64,000 nucleotides of DNA from Bacteroides salyersiae WAL 10018 = DSM 18765 = JCM 12988 (GTDB lineage: Bacteria; Bacteroidota; Bacteroidia; Bacteroidales; Bacteroidaceae), in the NCBI RefSeq assembly GCF_000381365.1, contig NZ_KB905468.1, positions 1 to 64,000 on the forward strand, in the 5' to 3' direction. The position numbers and the translations under genes were made by a program. The notes under the pieces are model-generated. The model saw only the letters and a list, made by a program, of their open reading frames with translations. It did not search any database and was not told the origin of the DNA. This document shows, in pieces, positions 9,836 through 17,760 of this stretch. Positions within the stretch are counted from its first letter, which is position 1; every line of letters starts with the position of its first letter.

Positions 9836-10032
9836 CCCGAATTGGTTTGAAATCCGTGGTCAACGGAGGAAGATTAAAAGGGAATCGGGTGTAACTCCCG
9901 GACAGTCCCGCTGCTGTGAAGCTCTGTGAAACATCTTACAAATTAACCGGATTCGTGCCACTGATGGAGGTGAAAAATCCATCGGGAAGGCTTGTAAGAT
10001 GAGAGTCAGTCAGAAGACCTGCCATTCGGATA
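9836..10032 (+). promoter_or_regulatory. cobalamin (adenosylcobalamin) riboswitch
   Basis: The aptamer shows the conserved cobalamin core: AATCCGTGGTCAACGG, GGGAATCGGGTG, ACTCCCGGACAGTCCCGC with CTGCTGTGAAGC, GCCACTGATGG...CCATCGGGAAGGC, and the B12 box AGTCAGTCAGAAGACCTGCC. The outer stem pairs CCGAATTGG (about 9838) with CCATTCGG (about 10022). The start codon of the biotin carboxylase gene is about 135 bases further on with no poly-U terminator between, so control is probably at translation. Cobalamin normally lowers expression of such genes. This places the carboxylase operon under B12 control, fitting the B12-dependent methylmalonyl-CoA mutase pathway. Confidence 0.93.
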
Positions 10033-10164
10033 TATATTTTCCTGTCTCGTGGGTTAGAAAGGAAAGTATCGCTGTTAAGCCCCAAATCGTAAAAATACTG
10101 TGTTTCATCGGGTGGAGTGTATCCGCAGGGTGGAAAAGCACTAATATATGCATTTAATTGAGAA

Positions 10165-11685
10165 ATGAATATGATAAAAAGAATCTTAGTTGCCAATCGC
10201 GGAGAAATTGCCGTAAGGGTAATGCGCTCCTGCCGGGAGATGGAAATAACGAGTATCGCTGTTTTCTCAGAGGCAGACCGCACCGCAAAGCATGTGCTCT
10301 ATGCCGATGAAGCTTACTGCATCGGCCCGGCCGCATCCAAAGAGAGTTATCTGAATATAGAAAAAATCATCGAAGTGGCCAAATCATGCCATGCAGACGC
10401 GATCCATCCCGGATACGGTTTCCTGTCCGAGAATGCAACATTTGCCCGTCGCTGCCGCGAAGAAGGCATTATTTTCATCGGTCCGGAACCGGAAACCATG
10501 GAAGCAATGGGAGACAAAATATCCGCCCGTATCAAAATGACAGAAGCGGGTGTACCGGTAGTTCCGGGAACACAGGAGAACTTGAAAAGCGTGGAAGAAG
10601 CCGTAGAATTGTGTAACAAGATCGGTTATCCGGTCATGCTGAAAGCATCGATGGGTGGCGGTGGCAAAGGCATGCGACTCATTCATAACGCCGGCGAAGT
10701 GGAAGAAGCTTATACCACGGCAAAGAGCGAATCGCTTTCTTCATTCGGAGACGATACGGTATATCTGGAGAAATTCGTAGAAGAACCGCATCATATCGAG
10801 TTCCAAATATTGGGCGACAAACATGGCAATGTAATTCACCTCTGCGAACGCGAATGTTCGGTTCAGCGCCGCAATCAGAAAATAGTAGAAGAGAGCCCTT
10901 CGGTGTTCATTACTCCGGAGCTCCGTAAGGATATGGGTGAAAAAGCAGTAGCTGCCGCCAAAGCCGTAAACTACATCGGTGCGGGCACTATTGAATTCCT
11001 TGTCGATAAACATCGCAATTATTATTTCCTGGAAATGAATACCCGCCTGCAGGTGGAGCACCCGATTACCGAAGAAGTAATCGGTGTGGACCTCGTAAAA
11101 GAGCAGATTAAAGTGGCCGACGGACAGGTGATGCAATTAAAACAAGAGGATATCAGACAGCGCGGACATGCCATCGAATGCCGTATCTGTGCAGAAGACA
11201 CGGAAATGAATTTCATGCCCAGTCCGGGTGTTATCAAGCAAATTACCGAGCCGAACGGCATCGGCGTACGTATCGACAGTTACGTATACGAAGGCTATGA
11301 GATTCCGATATATTACGACCCGATGATCGGTAAACTGATTGTATGGGCTACGACACGCGAATATGCCATCGAACGTATGCGCCGTGTGCTTCACGAATAT
11401 AAACTGACCGGCGTAAAAAACAACATCAGCTACCTGCGTGCCATCATGGATACCCCGGATTTTGTAGAAGGAAACTACAACACGGGATTCATTGCAAAAA
11501 ACGGAGAATTGCTGCAACAAAGCATCACCCGTACCAGCGAACGCGCCGAAAACATTGCCATGATTGCCGCATACATGGACTATCTGATGAACCTTGAAGA
11601 GAACAACAGTGGACTGGCAGCCGACAACCGTCCGATCAGCAAGTGGAAAGAGTTCGGATTGCATAAAGGGGTGCTCAGAATATAA
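10165..11685 (+). CDS. biotin carboxylase subunit of an acyl-CoA carboxylase
   Basis: The 506-residue protein is a full biotin carboxylase (AccC/PccA type). It opens with KRILVANRGEIAVRV, carries the ATP-grasp glycine loop GGGGKGM (164-170), the active-site Cys segment ECSVQRR (Cys231), and the catalytic EMNTRLQVEHP (290-300). It uses ATP and bicarbonate to carboxylate biotin on the carrier encoded by the next gene. There are two nearby ATG codons (10165, 10171); both fit. It is the first gene of a three-gene operon (gap 12 bases, then a 1-base overlap) with the carboxyltransferase, behind the cobalamin riboswitch. The subunit set suggests propionyl-/methylmalonyl-CoA metabolism rather than fatty-acid synthesis, but acetyl-CoA carboxylase or pyruvate carboxylase labels are possible in databases. 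Confidence 0.93.
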   Translation: MNMIKRILVANRGEIAVRVMRSCREMEITSIAVFSEADRTAKHVLYADEAYCIGPAASKESYLNIEKIIEVAKSCHADAIHPGYGFLSENATFARRCREEGIIFIGPEPETMEAMGDKISARIKMTEAGVPVVPGTQENLKSVEEAVELCNKIGYPVMLKASMGGGGKGMRLIHNAGEVEEAYTTAKSESLSSFGDDTVYLEKFVEEPHHIEFQILGDKHGNVIHLCERECSVQRRNQKIVEESPSVFITPELRKDMGEKAVAAAKAVNYIGAGTIEFLVDKHRNYYFLEMNTRLQVEHPITEEVIGVDLVKEQIKVADGQVMQLKQEDIRQRGHAIECRICAEDTEMNFMPSPGVIKQITEPNGIGVRIDSYVYEGYEIPIYYDPMIGKLIVWATTREYAIERMRRVLHEYKLTGVKNNISYLRAIMDTPDFVEGNYNTGFIAKNGELLQQSITRTSERAENIAMIAAYMDYLMNLEENNSGLAADNRPISKWKEFGLHKGVLRI

Positions 11686-11697
11686 ATAACATCAATT

Positions 11698-12207
11698 ATG
11701 GAAATTCATATAGGAAACCGCGTGGCCGAAATAGAACTGGTCAGCAAACAAGATAACAAGGTGGTACTCACCATTGACGGAAAAACGTTTGAAGCCGATG
11801 TCGTCATGGCGGAAAACGGAACCTGCAACATCCTTATGGACGGCCGCAGTGCCAATGCCCAACTGATTCGCAGCGATAACGGAAAAAGCTACAAAGTGAA
11901 TACACACTACAGCAGCTTCAACATCGACATCGTAGACAGCCAGGCCAAATACCTGCGCATGCGTAAAAAAGGGGAAGAGGAACAAAATGACCGCATCACC
12001 TCGCCAATGCCGGGAAAGGTGGTAAAAATCCCTGTTACTGCAGGACAAAAAATGAAAGCCGGCGAAACAGCCATCGTCATCGAAGCCATGAAAATGCAGA
12101 GCAATTACAAAGTGACTTCAGATTGCCGCATTAAAGAAATTCTGGTACAAGAAGGTGACAACATCACCGGTGACCAGACATTGATAACCCTTGAAACAAT
12201 AGAATAA
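11698..12207 (+). CDS. biotin carboxyl carrier protein of the acyl-CoA carboxylase
   Basis: The 169-residue protein ends in a biotinyl domain (about 97-169): ITSPMPGKVVKIPV, then EAMKM with the biotinylated lysine at Lys132, then GDNITGDQTLITLE. The N-terminal 90 residues form a beta-rich extension resembling the BT linker domain of propionyl-CoA carboxylase alpha subunits, here on a separate chain. It shuttles carboxybiotin between the biotin carboxylase and the carboxyltransferase. Its stop TAA overlaps the next gene's ATG (TAATG), so translation is probably coupled. Confidence 0.93.
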   Translation: MEIHIGNRVAEIELVSKQDNKVVLTIDGKTFEADVVMAENGTCNILMDGRSANAQLIRSDNGKSYKVNTHYSSFNIDIVDSQAKYLRMRKKGEEEQNDRITSPMPGKVVKIPVTAGQKMKAGETAIVIEAMKMQSNYKVTSDCRIKEILVQEGDNITGDQTLITLETIE

Positions 12208-13742
12208 TGGAGGAAATGAATAAAGCATATGCCACGTTCGAAGAGCGTGACCGTATGGCTTCCCTCGGTGGAGGCATCGACAAGATAGAGAAACAGCATG
12301 AAAGCGGGAAAATGACCGCCCGTGAACGGATCGACATGCTGCTGGACAAAGGCACGTTTGTGGAACTGGACAAACTGATGGTGCACCGTTGTACCAACTA
12401 TGGCATGGACAAGAATAAGATTCCGGGAGACGGAGTTGTTTCGGGCTACGGAAAGATAGACGGACGCCAGGTATTCGTATATGCATACGATTTCACCGTA
12501 TACGGCGGTTCTCTGTCGGCATCCAACGCAAGAAAAATCGTAAAGGTGCAACAGTTGGCTCTCAAGAACGGTGCACCGATCATTGCCTTGAATGATTCGG
12601 GAGGCGCACGTATTCAGGAAGGCATCGAGAGTCTTTCAGGCTATGCCGATATATTCTACCAGAATACGATCGCAAGTGGAGTAATTCCGCAAATCTCCGC
12701 CATTCTCGGCCCTTGTGCAGGAGGTGCCTGCTACTCTCCGGCACTGACGGACTTCATCTTTATGGTAAAAGAGAAAAGTCATATGTTCGTTACCGGACCG
12801 GATGTAGTAAAAACCGTTATCCATGAAGAAGTAAGCAAGGAAGAATTGGGCGGTGCCATGACGCATAGCAGCAAAAGCGGTGTGACCCACTTCATGGCCA
12901 ATAGCGAAGAAGAACTGCTGATGTCCATCCGCGAATTGCTCTCTTTCCTGCCACAAAACAATATGGACGAGACACGCAAGCAACCTTGTACAGATGAAAT
13001 CAATCGTGAAGACGAGTCTCTGAATACCATCGTCCCTACAGATCCGAATGTTCCCTATGACATGAAAGAGATCATCGAACGCGTGGTAGACAATGGATAT
13101 TTCTTTGAAGTAATGCCCTACTTTGCCAAAAATATCATTATCGGATTCGCCCGTCTGGGTGGACGTTCGGTAGGCATTGTTGCCAATCAGCCGGCTTATC
13201 TGGCGGGAGTGCTCGATATCGATGCCAGCGACAAGGCAAGCCGTTTTATCCGTTTCTGCGATTGTTTCAACATACCGTTGATAACATTTGAAGACGTTCC
13301 GGGCTTCCTGCCGGGATATACTCAAGAGAACAACGGCATTATCCGTCACGGAGCAAAAATCGTATATGCATTTGCAGAAGCCACTGTGCCCAAAATCACA
13401 GTAATCACCCGCAAAGCTTATGGCGGCGCTTATATCGTAATGAACTCCAAACAGACCGGAGCTGATGTAAATTTTGCCTATCCCAATGCAGAAATTGCCG
13501 TAATGGGAGCCGAAGGTGCTGTAAACATCCTGTTCCGCAAAGCAGATGCAGAAACCAAAGCCAAAGAACTGGAAGCATACAAAGAGAAATTTGCCACTCC
13601 GTATCAAGCCGCCGAACTTGGTTTTATCGATGAAATCATCTTGCCGAAACAGACCCGTAAGCGCTTGATCCAAGCATTAGACATGACAGAAAACAAGATG
13701 CAGACCAATCCGCCGAAAAAACACGGCAATATGCCGCTTTGA
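12207..13742 (+). CDS. carboxyltransferase subunit, propionyl-CoA/methylmalonyl-CoA type
   Basis: The 511-residue protein has both crotonase-fold halves of the acyl-CoA carboxyltransferase family. The N half contains GGSLSASNARKI, the oxyanion region NDSGGARIQEG and GPCAGGACYSPALTDF; the C half contains NQPAYLAGVLDIDASDKA and RKAYGGAYIVMNSK. This pattern and length match propionyl-CoA carboxylase beta or methylmalonyl-CoA decarboxylase alpha (MmdA). It moves CO2 between biotin and propionyl-CoA. The start overlaps the previous stop; a second ATG lies at 12216 right behind GGAGG but too close to it. In Bacteroides the pathway makes propionate from succinate, with B12-dependent mutase upstream, which explains the riboswitch. 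Confidence 0.92.
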   Translation: MEEMNKAYATFEERDRMASLGGGIDKIEKQHESGKMTARERIDMLLDKGTFVELDKLMVHRCTNYGMDKNKIPGDGVVSGYGKIDGRQVFVYAYDFTVYGGSLSASNARKIVKVQQLALKNGAPIIALNDSGGARIQEGIESLSGYADIFYQNTIASGVIPQISAILGPCAGGACYSPALTDFIFMVKEKSHMFVTGPDVVKTVIHEEVSKEELGGAMTHSSKSGVTHFMANSEEELLMSIRELLSFLPQNNMDETRKQPCTDEINREDESLNTIVPTDPNVPYDMKEIIERVVDNGYFFEVMPYFAKNIIIGFARLGGRSVGIVANQPAYLAGVLDIDASDKASRFIRFCDCFNIPLITFEDVPGFLPGYTQENNGIIRHGAKIVYAFAEATVPKITVITRKAYGGAYIVMNSKQTGADVNFAYPNAEIAVMGAEGAVNILFRKADAETKAKELEAYKEKFATPYQAAELGFIDEIILPKQTRKRLIQALDMTENKMQTNPPKKHGNMPL

Positions 13743-13759
13743 TTATAAAAAAATGAAAG

Positions 13760-13890
13760 AATGAATAATTAAAGAATGAAAACGAAGCTATAATTGTTAA
13801 TGTGTAAAACGTAGGAAATATATCCAATATCTTTTCTACACAACCAATTGACAGATTATTCTTTAATTTTTCATTCTTTAATTATTCATT
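13760..13890. repeat. intergenic inverted repeat between convergent genes (23-bp arms)
   Basis: 13760-13782 and 13868-13890 are perfect inverted copies built from AATGAATAATT and AAAGAATGAAAA. A further partial copy of CATTCTTTCATT follows and abuts the stop of the methyltransferase gene. Placed between convergent genes, it may act as a two-way terminator, but the arms are AT-rich and the loop is long (85 bases). Confidence 0.7.
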
Positions 13891-13904
13891 TCTTCATTCT
13901 TTCA

Positions 13905-14858
13905 TTAGCATATCGGCACACTATTCAAAGTCAGCATCTCTGCAAAATTCCGAAGATGCTGCTCATTCGTACCACAACATCCGCCACATATCTTCAACGG
14001 GAAATCCCATAACAGGGTCATCAATCTGTCAGACAGTTCATCGGGAGAAGAAGAAAGTAAATCGGTACGGCCATTCAATTCTTCGGGACTCAACGCGGAA
14101 GCATTGGCCTGGATACCCCGAAAGCGTTCGCGAACTAAAAAAGTATCATTCCTCGGATGTGATAATGCCTGATGCAAAACATCGGGATGTACACAGTTTG
14201 CCATATAGCACAAAGGACGGGTGGTCGTCTCTTTATCTACGGTATCGATGGCATCATGAATAAAAGTGCCATCCATCAGCCGTCCGTCGCGCCGAACCAT
14301 AAAGCTGATAATATAAGGCAAACCGGTTGCCGCCATTGCATTGGCCATGCCGATCGTTTCGGTAAGCTGGGGCATAATACCTGCAAACAGAAAATCGACT
14401 CCCGCTTCAGCCATTGCACGAACCGTAGGATAATGAAACTGCATCGCCTCTTCTACGGAAAAATGATAGCGACCATCATAAGCATCACCGCGACAACCTG
14501 CCAGACCACCGATATAAACAGGTGAAAGGGCCGATGCGCGCAGTTGCAAAAGAAAACGGACATTATCGGGAATGACACTCCGATTCCGATAAGCAGAAAC
14601 AGCAATATTTTCGACATTTGCCCTGCGGGTGGGTGTCATCAGCATCAGAGGCAAATCGTGACTGGCGGCAATATCGATGTATTGCTTGTAAAGACCTGCC
14701 AGCGTATCACGATGAGCATCGTCATAAATCAAAGCGGCATGAACAAGATGTTCGTCCAAAGGGATATGAAATTCATGGCGTAAACGCTCTACAATAGCTC
14801 CTTCGGTAAGGATGTAAGGGAAAGTCCGATACGCATCGACAAAAGAGAGTTGATTCAT
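13905..14858 (-). CDS. homocysteine S-methyltransferase-like protein
   Basis: The 317-residue protein has the zinc site of the homocysteine S-methyltransferase (Pcmt/BHMT/MmuM) family: Cys222 in NCVHPD and the Cys pair 294-295 in GGCCGT near the C terminus. TEGAIVERL at 18-26 matches the family's N-terminal DGGxxxxL position, and VDFLFAGIMPQLTE the central barrel motif. The family transfers a methyl group to homocysteine, giving methionine; the donor here (S-methylmethionine, a betaine or other) is not clear. It lacks cobalamin domains. It is monocistronic, convergent with the carboxylase operon. Confidence 0.82.
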   Translation of the reverse strand: MNQLSFVDAYRTFPYILTEGAIVERLRHEFHIPLDEHLVHAALIYDDAHRDTLAGLYKQYIDIAASHDLPLMLMTPTRRANVENIAVSAYRNRSVIPDNVRFLLQLRASALSPVYIGGLAGCRGDAYDGRYHFSVEEAMQFHYPTVRAMAEAGVDFLFAGIMPQLTETIGMANAMAATGLPYIISFMVRRDGRLMDGTFIHDAIDTVDKETTTRPLCYMANCVHPDVLHQALSHPRNDTFLVRERFRGIQANASALSPEELNGRTDLLSSSPDELSDRLMTLLWDFPLKICGGCCGTNEQHLRNFAEMLTLNSVPIC

Positions 14859-14945
14859 GTAAGGTGAGTTTTTAGGTTCTTACTTTGCATTTCCGGACAA
14901 ATATAGAACTTATTCTCACAGTACGGTTATCCGTTCTTGTTATAT

Positions 14946-15995
14946 TCACATCCCTTTATAATCTTTCAGAAAACCCTCCATCAACCAATTCGCAAGTGCC
15001 TGTCGGTTAGAAGGTATCACCAGTCTTTTTTGATCGAGTGAATTTTGAATATTTCCCAGTTCCACAAACACAGATACAGGGATAGCACGTGTCAATACAT
15101 ACAGATTCCGTCCGCTCACCGTACCCGTAAAACCACGATTGGGCTGGTGCTTGCCATACTTTGACTCAAAAGTGTCTTTCATCCTGTTTGCCAGTTTCTT
15201 ACTTTCCGCCCTGCGGTTGGAATGATAAAAAAACACATCGGTCTGCTTGCCCTTGCTGCGACTATCGACATGGATAAAAATGGCACGGCAATATTTATAC
15301 TTTTTCCGGTCATTACGATACAGAGCATTGATCTTATCACAACGTTGCTGAAGACGCTGTACCTGATTCAAGGGAATGGGAGCACCCATACAGGTTTCAC
15401 GCTTACTGTTCGACAGATAGGCATCATCACGAATACCATCCTTTGCATCCTGAATGATGATATGTACTTCCGCCCCTTCCTGCATCAGGTTACGTGCCAA
15501 TCTCAAAGCAATATCATAGGCATATTCATCTTCATGCAGTTCGTGCTTTCCCACTCTTCCGATAGCTCCAGGATCGGGGCCGCCATGCCCACTGACTACA
15601 TAAAAGCACGCCCCTGCCAGCCGGTTGGAAGTCACCTTCACATTTGCCAGAAGTTTTCCAAAAAGCGGCTCATTTCTTTCCGTCTTCCGGGGCGGTTGTT
15701 TTTTTCCTGTATTTTCTTTCTTGGCAGCGCTTCCGGCAGTCGTTACAGAAGCCGGAACCTTTTTTTTCACAGGAGGAATCAAATAAGTCACTCCCAACTT
15801 TAATGTCTGCCCCTTTCCTAATTTAGCCTCATTCAATTTGATAAAATCGTCATAATACTTCTTCGGTGCACGATTGTGCCGCAACAGGAAAGTAGAAATA
15901 CCTTCACCGGGTTTCGGAGTCGCCTTCTGCTGCCCCCACAAAGCAGATACAGAAAACAAAAAGCAGAAAAACAGAAGAATACAATATTTATTCAT
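14946..15995 (-). CDS. LysM-like N-acetylmuramoyl-L-alanine amidase (Amidase_3)
   Basis: The 349-residue protein starts at ATG 15995, giving a clean signal peptide (ILLFFCFLFSVSALWGQ); an upstream extension to 16013 would begin with TTG inside a repeat and is rejected. A LysM-like segment spans about 28-75 (GEGISTFLLRHN ... GVTYLIPP), then a Lys/Pro-rich linker. The catalytic Amidase_3 domain covers about 128-345, with zinc ligands His137 (SGHGGPDPG), Glu155 or Glu157 (HEDEYAYD), His242 (FIHVDS) and catalytic Glu312 (VFVELGN). It should cleave the amide between MurNAc and L-Ala in the periplasm. Its 5' region carries the long TGCCAAT inverted repeat. Confidence 0.88.
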   Translation of the reverse strand: MNKYCILLFFCFLFSVSALWGQQKATPKPGEGISTFLLRHNRAPKKYYDDFIKLNEAKLGKGQTLKLGVTYLIPPVKKKVPASVTTAGSAAKKENTGKKQPPRKTERNEPLFGKLLANVKVTSNRLAGACFYVVSGHGGPDPGAIGRVGKHELHEDEYAYDIALRLARNLMQEGAEVHIIIQDAKDGIRDDAYLSNSKRETCMGAPIPLNQVQRLQQRCDKINALYRNDRKKYKYCRAIFIHVDSRSKGKQTDVFFYHSNRRAESKKLANRMKDTFESKYGKHQPNRGFTGTVSGRNLYVLTRAIPVSVFVELGNIQNSLDQKRLVIPSNRQALANWLMEGFLKDYKGM

Positions 15996-16000
15996 AATAA

Positions 16001-16275
16001 AATAATGTGCCAATTAAATAATGTGCCAATATGCTAATATGCCAATGTGCCAATTAAATAATGTGCCAATGTGCTAATGTACCAATTGAAAGAATGAAAT
16101 AATAGACAATGAATCAATGTACTAATAGGCAAATGCACAAATTAAAGAATATACCAATGCACCAATCAGCTGCGCCAAATGATCCATATATTCCGTTTCA
16201 TTGCTATATTATTCAATTGTCCCCATTCTTAATTGGCACATTGGCATATTAGCACATTGGTACATTATTATATAT
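16001..16275. repeat. TGCCAAT-type microrepeats with 40-bp inverted arms
   Basis: 16016-16055 and 16231-16270 are inverted copies differing at 3 of 40 positions, built from units such as ATGTGCCAAT, ATGCTAAT and ATGCCAAT. The 175-base spacer holds more decayed units. The same motif family recurs at 28471-28545 and 33904-34016. It lies in the divergent gap between the amidase and metY genes. No transposase; function unknown. Confidence 0.75.
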
Positions 16276-16315
16276 TTCACTCGCAAAGATAATGTTTTAA
16301 ACCAATTATTTTCTC

Positions 16316-16323
16316 TACTTTTG
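16316..16323 (+). promoter_or_regulatory. -7 element of metY
   Basis: TACTTTTG, 50 bases upstream of the start codon; the -33 region (TGTTTT around 16293) is only approximate. A TATCTTTG box on the opposite strand (16284-16291) could serve the amidase gene. Confidence 0.6.
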
Positions 16324-16372
16324 CATCGATATAACTTTTTAAAGAAATAAAACTGTAACTACAATAACAATT

Positions 16373-17653
16373 ATGGCAAAACAATTCAAGCCCGAAACCC
16401 TGTGTGTACAAGCAGGATGGACTCCTAAAAAGGGTGAGCCCCGTGTGCTGCCCATTTATCAGAGTACTACTTTCAAATATGAAACCAGCGAGCAGATGGC
16501 CCGTCTTTTCGACCTTGAAGACAGTGGATATTTCTATACCCGTTTGCAAAACCCCACCAACGATGCAGTGGCTGCCAAGATAGCCGCTCTTGAAGGAGGT
16601 GTAGGAGCAATGTTGACATCCAGTGGCCAGGCAGCCAATTTCTATGCCATATTCAATATCTGTCAGGCAGGCGATCACTTCGTGTGTTCTTCAGCCATCT
16701 ATGGCGGCACATTCAACCTCTTCGGTGTAACGCTGAAAAAGCTCGGTATCGATGTTACCTTTATCAGTCCTGATGCCAGCGAAGAAGAGATTTCGGCTGC
16801 TTTCCGCCCGAACACGAAAGCCCTGTTCGGCGAAACCATCTCGAATCCCTCTCTTGAAGTGCTCGACATTGAAAAGTTTGCCCGCATAGCTCACAATCAC
16901 GGTGTACCTCTGATCGTAGACAATACTTTCCCTACTCCGATCAACTGCCGTCCTTTTGAATGGGGAGCAGACATCGTGGTACATTCCACCACCAAATACA
17001 TGGACGGACATGCCACGAGTGTAGGCGGCTGTATTGTTGATAGCGGCAATTTCGATTGGAATGCCCATGCCGATAAATTCCCCGGATTGTGTACTCCGGA
17101 CGAATCTTATCATGGACTGACCTATACCAAGGCATTCGGTAAAATGGCCTATATCACCAAAGCAACTGCCCAACTGATGCGTGACCTCGGCAGTATACAA
17201 AGCCCGCAAAATGCTTTCCTGCTCAATTTAGGATTGGAGACACTTCACCTTCGCATGCCTCAACATTGCCGTAATGCACAGAAAGTGGCCGAATACCTGT
17301 CGAATGACGACCGAGTGGCATGGGTAAACTATTGCGGCCTTCCGGGTAATAAATATTATGAACTGGCTCAGAAATACCTTCCGAACGGTTCCTGCGGTGT
17401 CATCTCCTTCGGTCTGAAAGGCGGACGCGACGTATCTATTAAATTCATGGATTCGCTGAAATTAGCTGCCATCGTTACGCATGTAGCCGATGCACGTACC
17501 TGTGTACTGCATCCTGCCAGCCATACTCACCGGCAATTGACAGACGAGCAACTGATGGAAGCCGGAGTTCGCCCCGACCTCATCCGTTTCAGTGTAGGCA
17601 TCGAGAATGCCGAAGATATCATTGCCGATATAGAGCAAGCGCTGAACGCATAA
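16373..17653 (+). CDS. metY: O-acetylhomoserine sulfhydrylase (O-acetylhomoserine aminocarboxypropyltransferase)
   Basis: The 426-residue protein is a PLP enzyme of the Cys/Met metabolism family. It has YTRLQNPT (55-62), the cofactor stacking site SGQAANF, GETISNPSLEVLDI (residues 153-166), IVDNTF (181-186) and the PLP lysine Lys208 in HSTTKYMDGH. Length near 430 and the sequence KFPGLCTPDESYHGL place it with MetY-type sulfhydrylases rather than the shorter cystathionine synthases/lyases (about 380-400). It makes homocysteine from O-acetylhomoserine and sulfide in the cytosol, the substrate of the methyltransferase-like gene two genes away. A perfect terminator hairpin follows. Confidence 0.93.
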   Translation: MAKQFKPETLCVQAGWTPKKGEPRVLPIYQSTTFKYETSEQMARLFDLEDSGYFYTRLQNPTNDAVAAKIAALEGGVGAMLTSSGQAANFYAIFNICQAGDHFVCSSAIYGGTFNLFGVTLKKLGIDVTFISPDASEEEISAAFRPNTKALFGETISNPSLEVLDIEKFARIAHNHGVPLIVDNTFPTPINCRPFEWGADIVVHSTTKYMDGHATSVGGCIVDSGNFDWNAHADKFPGLCTPDESYHGLTYTKAFGKMAYITKATAQLMRDLGSIQSPQNAFLLNLGLETLHLRMPQHCRNAQKVAEYLSNDDRVAWVNYCGLPGNKYYELAQKYLPNGSCGVISFGLKGGRDVSIKFMDSLKLAAIVTHVADARTCVLHPASHTHRQLTDEQLMEAGVRPDLIRFSVGIENAEDIIADIEQALNA

Positions 17654-17684
17654 GTATTTCACGGAAAGAGACAGGACAAGTAAA

Positions 17685-17728
17685 AATTAAGAGATGAACC
17701 GATAGTGTTTGTGGTTCATCTCTTAATT
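17685..17728. terminator. terminator after metY (bidirectional)
   Basis: AATTAAGAGATGAACC (17685-17700) pairs perfectly with GGTTCATCTCTTAATT (17713-17728), a 16-bp stem with a 12-base loop, between convergent metY and the protease gene. Confidence 0.85.
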
Positions 17729-17760
17729 ATATTTATCCTACTGCTGATTCTGTTCTTTTA

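Noticed and set aside
14172..14783. Plus-strand frames opposite the methyltransferase gene
   Set aside because: They are antisense shadows of a gene with clear family motifs.
15996..16013. Upstream start for the amidase (TTG at 16013)
   Set aside because: It lies inside the TGCCAAT repeat and breaks the signal peptide; ATG 15995 gives a clean one.
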